Positions 7,788 through 16,099 are shown, counted from the stretch's first letter. The stretch is DNA of 64,000 nt from G963665925 sp963665925 (GCA_963665925.1 OY762511.1:2852001-2916000), one strand, 5' to 3'. The notes: generated by a model from the sequence alone, not told the origin. A program made the numbers and translations.

Positions 7788-7825
7788 GCCAGTGGATTGT
7801 TGACACATTAAATCCATTGGCTTTT
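7788..7825 (+). terminator. Intrinsic terminator after the AAA ATPase gene
   Basis: GCCAGTGGATT (7788-7798) pairs with AATCCATTGGC (7811-7821) with one G-U pair, followed by TTTT. Confidence 0.75.
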
Positions 7826-7957
7826 GTATATTCTTACATATTCATTACCAAAAAACATTAGAGGGTTGCCAAATGGTATAATATGACTTAGTTGAAAGAA
7901 AAAAGGGCAATAGGCCTAAAACCTGTGGATTGGGTCATTAAATGGAGGCGTGAGGCA

Positions 7958-8476
7958 ATGGTGTTACAGTTCAAAAAATGTACTATTGATGATTTGGAGA
8001 CACTGAGAATGTTTTCAATAAAGACCTATAGGGATACTTTTGAGTATGCCAATTCAGAGGAGAACATGAAAGAATATCTGGAAAAGGCCTTCAACCATGA
8101 CCAGTTGAGTTCAGAGCTTCAAAATCCAAAATCGGTCTTTTATTTTCTCTATGGTGACGAAGCCCTTGCTGGATATATCAAAGTAAATGCCTATGGCGCT
8201 CAGTCCGATATAAACGACCCTCAATCTGTGGAACTGGAAAGAATCTATGTTTCAAAGGATTTTCAAGGGCGCGGTATAGGAGAAGTACTCCTTCAAAAAT
8301 CCATTGAGCTGGCAAATGAAATGAAGGGCGACTATATGTGGCTAGGTGTTTGGGAAAACAACACCAGAGCTATTGCCTTCTATACAAAGCATGAATTTCG
8401 AAAAGTGGGACAGCATTCCTTTTTTATGGGGGATGATGAGCAGTTCGACCACATTATGCGCAGGGAACTCATATAA
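7958..8476 (+). CDS. paiA: GNAT acetyltransferase, PaiA-like (spermidine/spermine N-acetyltransferase)
   Basis: A 172-residue protein, the same length as Bacillus subtilis PaiA, and similar throughout as I recall that sequence: FSIKTYRDTFEYANSEENMK near the start, VELERIYVSKDFQGRGIGEVLL as the acetyl-CoA motif, then MWLGVWENNTRAIAFYTKHEF and HSFFMGDDEQFDHIM at the end. PaiA acetylates polyamines and affects degradative-enzyme and sporulation genes in Bacillus. The ATG at 7958 is chosen over an upstream in-frame TTG because of its GGAGG-containing leader. Polyamine specificity is inferred by similarity. Confidence 0.82.
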   Translation: MVLQFKKCTIDDLETLRMFSIKTYRDTFEYANSEENMKEYLEKAFNHDQLSSELQNPKSVFYFLYGDEALAGYIKVNAYGAQSDINDPQSVELERIYVSKDFQGRGIGEVLLQKSIELANEMKGDYMWLGVWENNTRAIAFYTKHEFRKVGQHSFFMGDDEQFDHIMRRELI

Positions 8477-8510
8477 AGCGTACTGACTTGATATAAGTGA
8501 GGGAAATACA

Positions 8511-9077
8511 ATGAAGGCTACTTTTGTACTTTTAGCAGATCTGCCGGCTGAAAACTTGGGCAGAAAACTTATGTACAGAGCACATAAATTGGGTGGCATG
8601 GGTTTTGAAATGGCCCGATTGCCACATCATATATCCTTGAAGCAGCCCTTTGAAATCGAGTGCATAGAGGCTGTTGAAGCCTACTTTGACGATTTTGCAG
8701 CTGGCCTAAAGCCAGTCGAGGCGACGTTCAATGAGCTTGTACTTTGGCCAAGCAATGTCTTTGGTTACGAATCTGGCGTGCTAGTTGTGGGTGTCGAGAA
8801 GACCAAGGAACTCCACGACTTGCATAGAAGGCTGAATAGAGAGCTTCAAGAACGTTTTGGAAGCTGTCCTGCCGCTTTTGATGGAGATGCCTATAGTTTC
8901 CATATGACAATTGCAATCGGAGGGGCTCCATATGCAAATTATGAAAAGACCTATTGTCAAATGAGGAAGCAAGCCTTTCAATCCACCTACACTTTTAGTG
9001 AACTGGGCTTGCTGATTTATGAAGAGAATGCAATCATACCAGGGACATACTTCTGTTATAAACGCGCACGATTATAA
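8511..9077 (+). CDS. 2H phosphoesterase / 2'-5' RNA ligase family protein
   Basis: A 188-residue protein with the two H-x-S/T motifs that define the 2H superfamily: HHISLKQPF (about residues 40-48) and FHMTIAIGG (about residues 126-134), spaced as usual. Members include bacterial ThpR RNA ligase/cyclic phosphodiesterase and the YjcG type. The reaction is probably hydrolysis or ligation at 2',3'-cyclic phosphates; the substrate is unknown. Confidence 0.82.
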   Translation: MKATFVLLADLPAENLGRKLMYRAHKLGGMGFEMARLPHHISLKQPFEIECIEAVEAYFDDFAAGLKPVEATFNELVLWPSNVFGYESGVLVVGVEKTKELHDLHRRLNRELQERFGSCPAAFDGDAYSFHMTIAIGGAPYANYEKTYCQMRKQAFQSTYTFSELGLLIYEENAIIPGTYFCYKRARL

Positions 9078-9116
9078 GTTTGTATATGATGTGAAAAGGA
9101 TATCGGGGGAAATACA

Positions 9117-9713
9117 ATGAATGAAATGACAAACTTTCCTGAGCTGCAAACAGATAGGCTGCTTCTGCGGCCACTGGTTAAAAGTGATGCAAATGCACTG
9201 TTTGAGATATTTTCATCAGAAAATGTAACAAAATACTACGGCATGTTTCCTATTTCTGATATACAGCAATCTCTGGACATGATCGCGAATTTTCAAAAGG
9301 GATTTGAAGAAGAGCGTGTAATCAGATGGGGTATAGAAGAAAGGCAAAGCGGCAACATCATAGGAACCTGTGGCTACCATTGCTGGAACAGAAAGCACTT
9401 CCGGGCAGAAATCGGGTATGAGCTCGCTGAAGCGCATTGGCACAAGGGCTATGTGGTGGAGGCGGTTTCAAAGATTATTGAATATGGATTTGATGCAATG
9501 GATCTGAATAGAATAGAAGGCATCGTATATCCGCAAAATCAGGCGTCAAAAAATGCATTGAAGAAACTGGGATTCACTGAAGAGGGTCTCTTGCGTGAAT
9601 ACATGTGCTTTAGGGGGCAGATGACAGATTTACTCATGTTTTCACTGTTAAAACGTGAGTTTGCTGGAGTTCAGTTTGTTGAAAAAACATATGGCTCAGA
9701 CGAATGCATATGA
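9117..9713 (+). CDS. GNAT acetyltransferase, RimJ/RimL-like
   Basis: A 198-residue protein. LQTDRLLLRPLVKSDANALFEIFSSENVTKYYG is the classical N-terminal signature of the Acetyltransf_3 group; IGYELAEAHWHKGYVVEAVSKIIEYGF is the acetyl-CoA motif, and YPQNQASKNALKKLGFTEEGLLREYM is motif B. B. subtilis YdaF/YjcK-type proteins have the same architecture. The acceptor may be a ribosomal protein N-terminus or a small molecule. A second ATG lies two codons downstream; both are possible starts. Confidence 0.85.
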   Translation: MNEMTNFPELQTDRLLLRPLVKSDANALFEIFSSENVTKYYGMFPISDIQQSLDMIANFQKGFEEERVIRWGIEERQSGNIIGTCGYHCWNRKHFRAEIGYELAEAHWHKGYVVEAVSKIIEYGFDAMDLNRIEGIVYPQNQASKNALKKLGFTEEGLLREYMCFRGQMTDLLMFSLLKREFAGVQFVEKTYGSDECI

Positions 9714-9749
9714 CTCGGTACTGATGTTAAAGTGAAATGGAGATAAGGT

Positions 9750-11030
9750 GTGAAATTCATTGGAATTGATTTGGCATGGACATACAAGAATGAAACAGGC
9801 ATATGCGTCATAGATGAGTCCGGTAAAGTGGAATACTTGGCGTCGAAAGTGTTTTCAGATGCTGACATCGTGGCGCTTGTTAAATCCTATGGCCATGAGC
9901 CTTTAGGCATATCCGTAGATGCGCCGTTAATGGTCCAAAATGAATCGGGCTCAAGAAGTGCTGAACGCGAACTGATGCGGGCTCGCATACACGGACATAA
10001 AATTTCGCTCTTTGTAGCAAATCGAGGTTTTCTTACTCGAACATTTGGACAAATACGCGGAGAAACCCTGATGCATCTCATTATGGCAGAAAATCCGACC
10101 GTTAGACTTGCCCAAACAAACACTACGGGGGAGAACACAATCCTAGAGACATTTCCTTCTGCGATCTGCTGCGGTCTGTTTCCTGAAATTTATCCTGTGA
10201 AATACAAAATCAAAGGGAAAATGAAATACGAAGAGACCAAGTTCCAAATGGAACGGATTTTGAAAAGAATCAGAGCAATTGAAGAAGTGGAAGAGCATGT
10301 AGATGGGATTGTATCCAAGCTGGGCCTCGATGAAATGACGCTGGACAAAGGAACACACAAACACATAGAGGATATGGTCGATGCATTTCTTTGTGCTTAT
10401 GGCATGTATGCCATCCATAAAGGCGTTGCCAGAGCAGTGACTTTCGGTAGTATTGTTGAAGGGTGCATTACAGTTCCGATTGCCGAAGCACCACTGCTGC
10501 TTTCGTTGGGTAGATTGAGAATCGCTGATGCGACATATCGCTTAGGGCGGGTGACAGAAGCTGATATGAGCAAGATGCTCGATTTGTGCAGAAGCTGTGA
10601 TGCCTACTACGCCCTTGATATAGGTCGTCAACCACAAGAAGAGGATGCAGTCGAAATACTTCATGAGTTACCGCCTGGAAAACATTTATGTGACAAATAT
10701 GTGATTGGAATGTTTGACGCTGAGAATGTCCTTATTGGACTTATGGATATTGTAAGGGGATATCCTGAGGAAGAAACCTGGATGCTGGGACTGCTTCTGA
10801 TTCATAGTCAGGAGAGAGGTAAAGGGCTGGGTAAGGCTTTTTATCAGGAAGTGGCAAGCTGGGTTAAGTCTGAAAAGGGCAAAAAAATTCGTATTGGTGT
10901 ATACGAAGACAATGATACAGGGCTTGAGTTTTGGAAGTCAATGGGCTTTGAGGAAATCAAGAGAATTGAACTGGAGAGAAGCTCAGGAAGAATGAAGCCG
11001 GTCATTGTCATGACCTGTAATTTGCTTTGA
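9750..11030 (+). CDS. DUF429 domain fused to a GNAT acetyltransferase
   Basis: A 426-residue protein with a GTG start after GGAG. Residues 1 to about 235 match the DUF429 pattern: MKFIGIDLAWTYKNETGICV at the N-terminus (an RNase H-like acidic strand), GISVDAPLMV, and a C-terminal DMVDAFLCAYGMY. Residues about 250-426 form a GNAT domain: LLLIHSQERGKGLGKAFYQEV, then IGVYEDNDTGLEFWKSMGFEEIKRI. No stop or frameshift separates them, so this is a genuine fusion. DUF429 proteins are usually stand-alone and their role is unknown; the fusion hints that the two activities act on a linked substrate. Confidence 0.8.
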   Translation: MKFIGIDLAWTYKNETGICVIDESGKVEYLASKVFSDADIVALVKSYGHEPLGISVDAPLMVQNESGSRSAERELMRARIHGHKISLFVANRGFLTRTFGQIRGETLMHLIMAENPTVRLAQTNTTGENTILETFPSAICCGLFPEIYPVKYKIKGKMKYEETKFQMERILKRIRAIEEVEEHVDGIVSKLGLDEMTLDKGTHKHIEDMVDAFLCAYGMYAIHKGVARAVTFGSIVEGCITVPIAEAPLLLSLGRLRIADATYRLGRVTEADMSKMLDLCRSCDAYYALDIGRQPQEEDAVEILHELPPGKHLCDKYVIGMFDAENVLIGLMDIVRGYPEEETWMLGLLLIHSQERGKGLGKAFYQEVASWVKSEKGKKIRIGVYEDNDTGLEFWKSMGFEEIKRIELERSSGRMKPVIVMTCNLL

Positions 11031-11043
11031 GAGGAGAATGACG

Positions 11044-11628
11044 ATGGTGAGTCAAAACCGCAGTAAGGTGTCAAATGTGGATTATAGGATTGAATACGTG
11101 CTCAAAGACAAGCAGTCTTTGACACTGCGCAGCCCGAATGTTGATGATGCAGGTGCGCTGATCGAATATATGAAGACTGTTGATACGGAAAGTCCTTTTT
11201 TGGCAAGGGAACCTGGCGAGTTCAACCTAACCGTAGAGCAGGAACGTGACTTCATAAAAAAGTCCACAGGAAATGAAAATTCATTTTTTATTCTTGGGGA
11301 GGTCGGCGGTGAGATTGCAGGAAATTGTGCTGTTGCAGTAATCCAAAACAAGAAGCGGTTCATGCACCGGGCGGTCATGGGAATTGCCGTAAAGAAAGCC
11401 TACTGGCGTTTGGGAATCGGGTCTATACTCATGCAGCAATGTGTTGACTGGTGCGCTGAAAAAGGGATTGAGCAGCTTGAACTTGATGTGGTCACTGAAA
11501 ACACACGAGCCCTGTCAATGTACAAGCAATTTGGATTTGAAGTCTACGGGACAAAGAAGCATGCCATGAAATACTCAGATGGAACCTATGCAGATGAGTA
11601 TTCCATGATTCTCTTTCTTGAAAAGTAG
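11044..11628 (+). CDS. GNAT family N-acetyltransferase
   Basis: A 194-residue protein. The ATG at 11044 is better spaced from GAGGAG than the in-frame ATG at 11038. The acetyl-CoA motif is GIAVKKAYWRLGIGSILMQQCVDW, and LDVVTENTRALSMYKQFGFEVYGTKKHAMKYSDGTYADEYSM is motif B with the usual C-terminal closing strand. The overall pattern is that of the general GNAT family seen in Firmicutes (B. subtilis YhfO/YkkB-like). It follows the DUF429-GNAT fusion by 13 bp and is probably cotranscribed. Confidence 0.82.
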   Translation: MVSQNRSKVSNVDYRIEYVLKDKQSLTLRSPNVDDAGALIEYMKTVDTESPFLAREPGEFNLTVEQERDFIKKSTGNENSFFILGEVGGEIAGNCAVAVIQNKKRFMHRAVMGIAVKKAYWRLGIGSILMQQCVDWCAEKGIEQLELDVVTENTRALSMYKQFGFEVYGTKKHAMKYSDGTYADEYSMILFLEK

Positions 11629-11742
11629 ACTGATTGAAAACAGCAAATCCGTGTATGAGTATAAATAGGAAGATAAGATAAATTTTCAATCATTGCTGGA
11701 GCATTTACGCATGCATGCGCAAAGAAGGCGAAGTGGTGTCCT

Positions 11743-12036
11743 ATGTTGAAAATGATTATGAAAATTGCAGCCTATATGCTTCTATTTTCACTCATATACA
11801 GGATTTCCGATTCATTGGGCATAGATGAGGTCTACGTAATGCCTTGGCTCATGTTCATACTCTTTTCCACGTTTCAGCCGGGCTCAAGGCAGCCTAAGCG
11901 GGTGAACGAAGATAAGGCTGTCAGGCGCTCAAGACTGAAAAGGCGTCTCAAGCGGATTCTGATCCTGTTCGCCATGATTGTAGTGATAATTCTGATTATT
12001 TACTATGTGGACACACATACGCAGGCTTTTCAATAA
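11743..12036 (+). CDS. Small membrane protein, unknown function
   Basis: A 97-residue protein with hydrophobic segments near residues 3-20, 31-46 and 72-90, and a strongly basic linker (RQPKRVNEDKAVRRSRLKRRLKR) that should face the cytoplasm. No family recognised. The next feature, a small RNA promoter, starts about 40 bp downstream. Confidence 0.5.
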   Translation: MLKMIMKIAAYMLLFSLIYRISDSLGIDEVYVMPWLMFILFSTFQPGSRQPKRVNEDKAVRRSRLKRRLKRILILFAMIVVIILIIYYVDTHTQAFQ

Positions 12037-12074
12037 CTGTGTCTTGAGTACTGGATATTTGGACTCAAATCGTG

Positions 12075-12080
12075 TATAAT
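12075..12080 (+). promoter_or_regulatory. -10 element of the 6S RNA promoter
   Basis: A perfect TATAAT lies 7 bp before the likely RNA start; a weak -35-like TGGATA lies 17 bp upstream of it. Confidence 0.6.
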
Positions 12081-12086
12081 AGAGTT

Positions 12087-12260
12087 AAGCCTGGGATGTC
12101 CGTTGCCTAGTAAAATTCAACCACTGGTATAGAAAAGGGAGCATACATTCTGTGGTAGATGTCAAGCCTTGCACGATAGAGGAAGGCAGAAGTCATGGAG
12201 AGTGCACCCACTTAGAGTGGGTGTGGTGCTGAATTTTACCGTGACGGCTTTCTGGGTAAA
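12087..12260 (+). ncRNA. ssrS: Probable 6S RNA
   Basis: This gene-free stretch follows a TATAAT box and has the layout of 6S RNA. A closing helix forms between CTGGGATGTCCGT (12091-12103) and ACGGCTTTCTGGGT (12244-12257), very like the E. coli pair CUGAGAUGUUCGC / GCGGCAUCUCGGAG. Inside it GTAAAATTCA (from 12110) pairs perfectly with TGAATTTTAC, and smaller hairpins follow: ACCAC/GTGGT, GCCTT/AAGGC and CACCCACT/AGTGGGTG. About 175 nt is the usual size. 6S RNA sequesters housekeeping sigma-factor RNA polymerase when growth slows. The assignment rests on the closing helix and overall shape, not on an alignment. Confidence 0.6.
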
Positions 12261-12270
12261 CATGATTATT

Positions 12271-12296
12271 AGCCTTCATAGTTCGCTATGGAGGCT
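12271..12296 (+). terminator. Intrinsic terminator of the 6S RNA
   Basis: AGCCTTCATAG pairs with CTATGGAGGCT around a TTCG tetraloop. The following tract (TATTCATTATT) is only moderately T-rich. Confidence 0.6.
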
Positions 12297-12352
12297 TATT
12301 CATTATTATCAATTAGTGAATCATACATAAAAATAGCTGCCGAGGTGTATTT

Positions 12353-13792
12353 ATGAATCCCTATCAGACAATTGAATTGGATCGTGAAAAAAAAGAACAT
12401 CTATATTTACAGTTGTTTAAAGCCTTGGAAGTCATGATTGCCAGTGGCAGACTCAGACCGCATACAAAACTGCCGCCAATTCGAAAGCTTGCAGAAATAC
12501 TAGATGTGAACAATGTGACAATTGTCAATGCATACAAGCTTCTTGAGGAGGGTGGGCTGGTTTACAAAAAGGTGGGTAGCGGAACCTTCGTAACACCGCT
12601 GGAAGAGCATGTTGAAGAAGGTGTCTCAGAAAGTCAGGGGACTGCCGAAATAAGTTTTGCGGTCACATCACCGACTGCAGACCTCTTTCCAGTCACTGAT
12701 TTCAAAACAGTGCTGAATGAAGTGCTCGATCGTGACAAGGGTCTTGCCTTCAGCTACCAGGCATCTTGGGGGTATTCGCCTCTGCGCGAGTCTGTGGTCA
12801 GTTATCTGCAGGACTTTGGCGTTGAAGTGGAACCGGATGTCATACAGGTCATATCTGGAGCGCAGCAGGGGATCGATATCGTTTCAAAAGCGATTCTCAA
12901 CTATGGGGACTATGTCCTTGTGGAAGCGCCGTCATACACGGGTGCCATTGCCGCCTTCAAAATGAAGGGGGCCAATATTATCGAGGTTCCCATGACCAGT
13001 GACGGAATTCATCTGGAGGCCTTTCGAGAGGCTGTGAAGCGTTATAAGCCAAAGCTTTTTTACACAATGCCCAATCTGCATAATCCTACAGGTTATACCT
13101 ATTCACTGGAGAAGAAAAAGGCGGTACTTGAAATTGCTTCAGAAAACAGAATGTGGATTCTTGAAGACGACTATGCGAGCGATTTGTATTTTGACAATAA
13201 CAATTGCAGAGCCCTCAAGAGCATGGACGATGTAGACCGTGTCATATATATCAAGAGTTTCTCAAAAATCTATATGCCAGGCTTAAGACTTGGTTTCATG
13301 GCAGCGCCAAAACGGCTGGGTCAGGAGCTGGTTGTTGCTAAACACGTTACGGACATATCCACATCCGGTCTGATCCAGCGGGCCTTTGACCTGTATTTGA
13401 GAAAAGGTCTATGGAAGAAGCAGATCAATGCCATGCGCCGTATTTTCAAGGAACGATATGAAGCGGCCATAGAGGCCATAGATGCTTACCTGCCCCAAGA
13501 GTGCTCCTATCATAAACCGGAAGGCGGGCTCAATTTCTGGATAGAAATGCCGAGTTCCCTTAATGCGGACAATTTTGCAAAGTTTGCGGCAGACAACGGC
13601 ATTGAAATCATACCGGGAAGTGCCTTTTATTCGGCGCAGGGGAAGAGCAATTGTTTTAGAATCAGTGTTGCGGGTGTTTACCTTGAAAACATAGAGCATT
13701 GGATCATGAAGCTGATGCGCGTGCTTGACGCATATCTGGAAGCTCAGTTGAGGCTGCAAAAGGGTAGAAATGACTTTTTGCCCATACTTTAA
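12353..13792 (+). CDS. MocR/PdxR-type regulator (GntR HTH + aminotransferase domain)
   Basis: A 479-residue protein. Residues about 10-80 are a GntR winged helix (HLYLQLFKALEVMIASGRLRPHTKLPPIRKLAEILDVNNVTIVNAYKLLEEGGLVYKKVGSGTFV). Residues about 100-470 have the fold-type I aminotransferase domain, with the PLP-binding Lys in YIKSFSKIYMPGLRLGF and the upstream MPNLHNPTGYTYS and EDDYASDLYFD motifs. Such proteins use PLP or an amino-acid adduct as effector; PdxR controls PLP synthesis and GabR controls GABA use. No target gene for either role is adjacent, so the regulon is open. It is separated from the 6S RNA gene by a terminator. Confidence 0.9.
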   Translation: MNPYQTIELDREKKEHLYLQLFKALEVMIASGRLRPHTKLPPIRKLAEILDVNNVTIVNAYKLLEEGGLVYKKVGSGTFVTPLEEHVEEGVSESQGTAEISFAVTSPTADLFPVTDFKTVLNEVLDRDKGLAFSYQASWGYSPLRESVVSYLQDFGVEVEPDVIQVISGAQQGIDIVSKAILNYGDYVLVEAPSYTGAIAAFKMKGANIIEVPMTSDGIHLEAFREAVKRYKPKLFYTMPNLHNPTGYTYSLEKKKAVLEIASENRMWILEDDYASDLYFDNNNCRALKSMDDVDRVIYIKSFSKIYMPGLRLGFMAAPKRLGQELVVAKHVTDISTSGLIQRAFDLYLRKGLWKKQINAMRRIFKERYEAAIEAIDAYLPQECSYHKPEGGLNFWIEMPSSLNADNFAKFAADNGIEIIPGSAFYSAQGKSNCFRISVAGVYLENIEHWIMKLMRVLDAYLEAQLRLQKGRNDFLPIL

Positions 13793-13804
13793 AGCATAAA
13801 ATAA

Positions 13805-13834
13805 ACGGGATGCACTCTGTAAAGTGCATCCCGT
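13805..13834. terminator. Bidirectional intrinsic terminator
   Basis: ACGGGATGCACT pairs perfectly with AGTGCATCCCGT around a 6-base loop, with ATTTTTG on the right and A-rich sequence (T-rich on the minus strand) on the left. It serves both the MocR gene and the bactofilin gene, which converge here. Confidence 0.9.
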
Positions 13835-13858
13835 ATTTTTGTGCTTTGATTTATGGAC

Positions 13859-14353
13859 TTACGCAGATTTCTGCTGTGCATTCTTATTTTGATTCTGATT
13901 CTTGTTCTGATTTGAAGTGTCTTCAGCTTTTGAAGCTGACTTTTGACTGTCCTTGTCTGAAGCTTCTTTCTCAACTTCTTTCTTAGGTGGCAAATCAGAA
14001 GTGTTGATGTTGCAGAGGCCTTCAAAGGCACCGCCTTCATCAATGACAAAACTCATAACCTCAATATCGCCTCTTAGAAGACCGCTTGCATGGATTTTCA
14101 GCATGCCATCGGAATGAATATTGCCCTCAATTTTGCCTGAAAGTTCAATGTTAGCTGCCCGAACATCACCGAAAACATCTGCATTGCTGCCGATGATGAC
14201 ATCGCCTTCAGCAGAGATATTGCCTTTGACATGGCCGTCAATTCGAACAGATCCGCCGCTTTTTAGGTCCCCTTCAATCGATGAAGATTCACCGATGATC
14301 ATATCGAAGTCAACGCTTGATGTAGTCTTTTGAAACATTTGCTTCATTTCCAT
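13859..14353 (-). CDS. Bactofilin (polymer-forming cytoskeletal protein)
   Basis: A 164-residue protein. The repetitive beta-helix strands with GD/GN turns (IEGDLKSGGSVRIDGHVKG, ISAEGDVIIGSNADVFGDV, IELSGKIEGNIHSDGMLKI) are typical of bactofilins (PF04519), flanked by disordered tails; the C-terminal tail is Asn/Gln/Lys/Ser-rich. Bactofilins polymerise without nucleotides and organise peptidoglycan enzymes. The gene starts 8 bp after the stop of the M23 peptidase gene on the same strand, a pairing also known for cell-shape genes in other bacteria. Confidence 0.92.
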   Translation of the reverse strand: MEMKQMFQKTTSSVDFDMIIGESSSIEGDLKSGGSVRIDGHVKGNISAEGDVIIGSNADVFGDVRAANIELSGKIEGNIHSDGMLKIHASGLLRGDIEVMSFVIDEGGAFEGLCNINTSDLPPKKEVEKEASDKDSQKSASKAEDTSNQNKNQNQNKNAQQKSA

Positions 14354-14360
14354 ATCCCCC

Positions 14361-15380
14361 TTAGTTTATAACGGATACCGGATCGATTTGAGTGCCTTCA
14401 AAGTGTATTTCAAAGTGCACGTGCGGTCCGGTGCTTTTTCCAGTGCTGCCGATTTCGCCAATGACCTGTCCCTTGTCCACGTGGTCCCCTACGGAAACAA
14501 GATTCTTGTTGTTATGGGCATAAACTGTCTTGTAATCATATCCGTGAGATATGATGATGATTTTTCCATAACTGCCGTTATAGCCGGAGAAGGTAACCAC
14601 GCCTGAGCCAGCGGCATGAATTGGTGTCCCCCTTGTGTTGGCAATATCGACACCTTTATGCATGCTTGTTCGTCCTGTAACCGGATCGCGCCGTATACCG
14701 AAGCCGGATGTGATGGTTCCGTCTGCGGGTTTCAAATCAGGCTTGCATATCAGGAAATCGAGTGTGTTTTCAACTTCGTCAATGACAGAAGAGTACTCGT
14801 CGAGCTGTTGCTCCATCAGTATGGAAATTTCATTGTCTTCAATCAGTGCAAGGAGTTGGTCGAGTTCATCATTGTCCTCAGTAGGTTGCATGTCATAATT
14901 GGCAGCTTCAGAAGCTTCGGCTTCAAGCAGTCTGTCAAAAGACCTGCTCACGGGAACGTGAACACTGACGTCGTTATCCTCATTGAGTTTTGCAATTAGA
15001 GTAATAGCTTGTGTTTCGAGACTTTCGAGTTCAGTAAGACGTGATTCATAAACCTCTGCGACACGCTGGGCCTGGGCCTTCATGTCGTCGTTGAGCTGTG
15101 CTTGGGAAGAGTTGAGTTCTTCGAGCCGTGCAATTCGGTCCTTGTGGTCGGCCATCTCGTCTGAAAGCTGTTTGTTTTCAATTGAGACGCTTCTATTATG
15201 AACAAAATAGTATACAAGAGCTGAATTGATTGTGACCGTTGAGATTAGAAGAAGGGCAAGTGCCCCATGAATTATGTATTTTGGCAGTCGAAGTTTTTTC
15301 ACTTGGCCTTCTGCGCCAGGTACAACTACGAAGGTGATATCTTCCCGAAGCTTATCCATAAGATACTTCAAACGTTCCAT
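14361..15380 (-). CDS. M23 family metallopeptidase (LytM-like), membrane-anchored
   Basis: A 339-residue protein; the start at 15380 has AGGGGG just upstream, and the in-frame ATG at 15476 does not. A short basic cytoplasmic head precedes one membrane helix (about residues 36-60), then a coiled-coil (about 62-110), then an acidic linker. The C-terminal peptidase has the zinc ligands of M23: MHKGVDIANTRG (HxxxD) and the GPHVHFEIHF HxH pair. It should cut peptidoglycan cross-bridges or glycine/diamino-acid links outside the membrane. Together with the downstream bactofilin it resembles shape-determining pairs. Confidence 0.9.
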   Translation of the reverse strand: MERLKYLMDKLREDITFVVVPGAEGQVKKLRLPKYIIHGALALLLISTVTINSALVYYFVHNRSVSIENKQLSDEMADHKDRIARLEELNSSQAQLNDDMKAQAQRVAEVYESRLTELESLETQAITLIAKLNEDNDVSVHVPVSRSFDRLLEAEASEAANYDMQPTEDNDELDQLLALIEDNEISILMEQQLDEYSSVIDEVENTLDFLICKPDLKPADGTITSGFGIRRDPVTGRTSMHKGVDIANTRGTPIHAAGSGVVTFSGYNGSYGKIIIISHGYDYKTVYAHNNKNLVSVGDHVDKGQVIGEIGSTGKSTGPHVHFEIHFEGTQIDPVSVIN

Positions 15381-15561
15381 ATATCCCCCTAAATCGTTCG
15401 TTAAAGATATTCTATCAGATGTTGATGGGACCTGCAATTGTATAAAAGTCAGTATTACGAGTGAATGTATACCCATATGGATGGATTTGTAACAGGAAGA
15501 AAGTACAGTTATTTTTGTAAATGCAAATAAAATTCAAAAAATTGTGATATTTGTATATTTA

Positions 15562-15605
15562 AGCAGGAAAATTAGGAAAATGAGCAGGAAAATCAGTAGG
15601 AAAAC
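15562..15605. repeat. Two direct repeats about 21 bp apart upstream of the MarR gene
   Basis: AGCAGGAAAAT occurs at 15562-15572 and 15583-15593, each followed by a TAGGAAAA stretch. The 21-bp period is two helical turns, so this could be a regulator site. It lies just before a TATAAT box (15620-15625). Confidence 0.4.
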
Positions 15606-15655
15606 GGCTCAACCTATTGTATAATGTATGTAAAGATACGAGTGGGAGGTCAATG

Positions 15656-16099
15656 ATGACTGAAAAGAAAAGAATTGATCCAAAAATAGTAGAAATAGAA
15701 GAAAATTCTCGTTGGGTGTGTGGAAAAATAAAGAAAAAGGGGCGCGAAATTTTAACGGATTTCGAAATAACCCCACCTCAGTTCGAAGCCTTGCAGCATT
15801 TGATCAAAGAGGGAGAACTTACAATTGGGGAACTGAGCAGCAAAATGTATCTGGCATGCAGTACGGTTACCGACCTGCTTGACAGAATGGAACGCAACAG
15901 TCTTGTGGTGCGCGTGAAGGATGAACGTGACAGACGTATTGTTCGCATCAAGGTGCTGCAAAAGGGACATGATCTCATAGAAGAGGTGCTCATCACCAGA
16001 CAGAAATACCTTTCTGAGGTGCTGGAAGATTGCAGCAGTGAGATGATTGAGCAGATACAGGCGTGCTTCAAAATTCTGAATGAAAAGATGGATATTTAG
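15656..16099 (+). CDS. MarR family transcriptional regulator
   Basis: A 147-residue winged-helix regulator. ITPPQFEALQHLIKEGELTIGELSSKMYLACSTVTDLLDRMERNSLVVRVKDERDRRIVRIKVLQKGHDLI is the canonical MarR core with the recognition helix and the DxRxxR wing. The second of two adjacent ATGs (15653, 15656) is better spaced from GGAGG. A TATAAT box lies at 15620-15625. It is 30 bp upstream of the giant signalling protein and probably cotranscribed with it. Confidence 0.85.
   Translation: MTEKKRIDPKIVEIEENSRWVCGKIKKKGREILTDFEITPPQFEALQHLIKEGELTIGELSSKMYLACSTVTDLLDRMERNSLVVRVKDERDRRIVRIKVLQKGHDLIEEVLITRQKYLSEVLEDCSSEMIEQIQACFKILNEKMDI

Noticed and set aside
981..11628. Integron-type cassette array
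   Set aside because: No integrase and no recurrent attC-like inverted repeats between genes; a single shared 11-mer is not enough.
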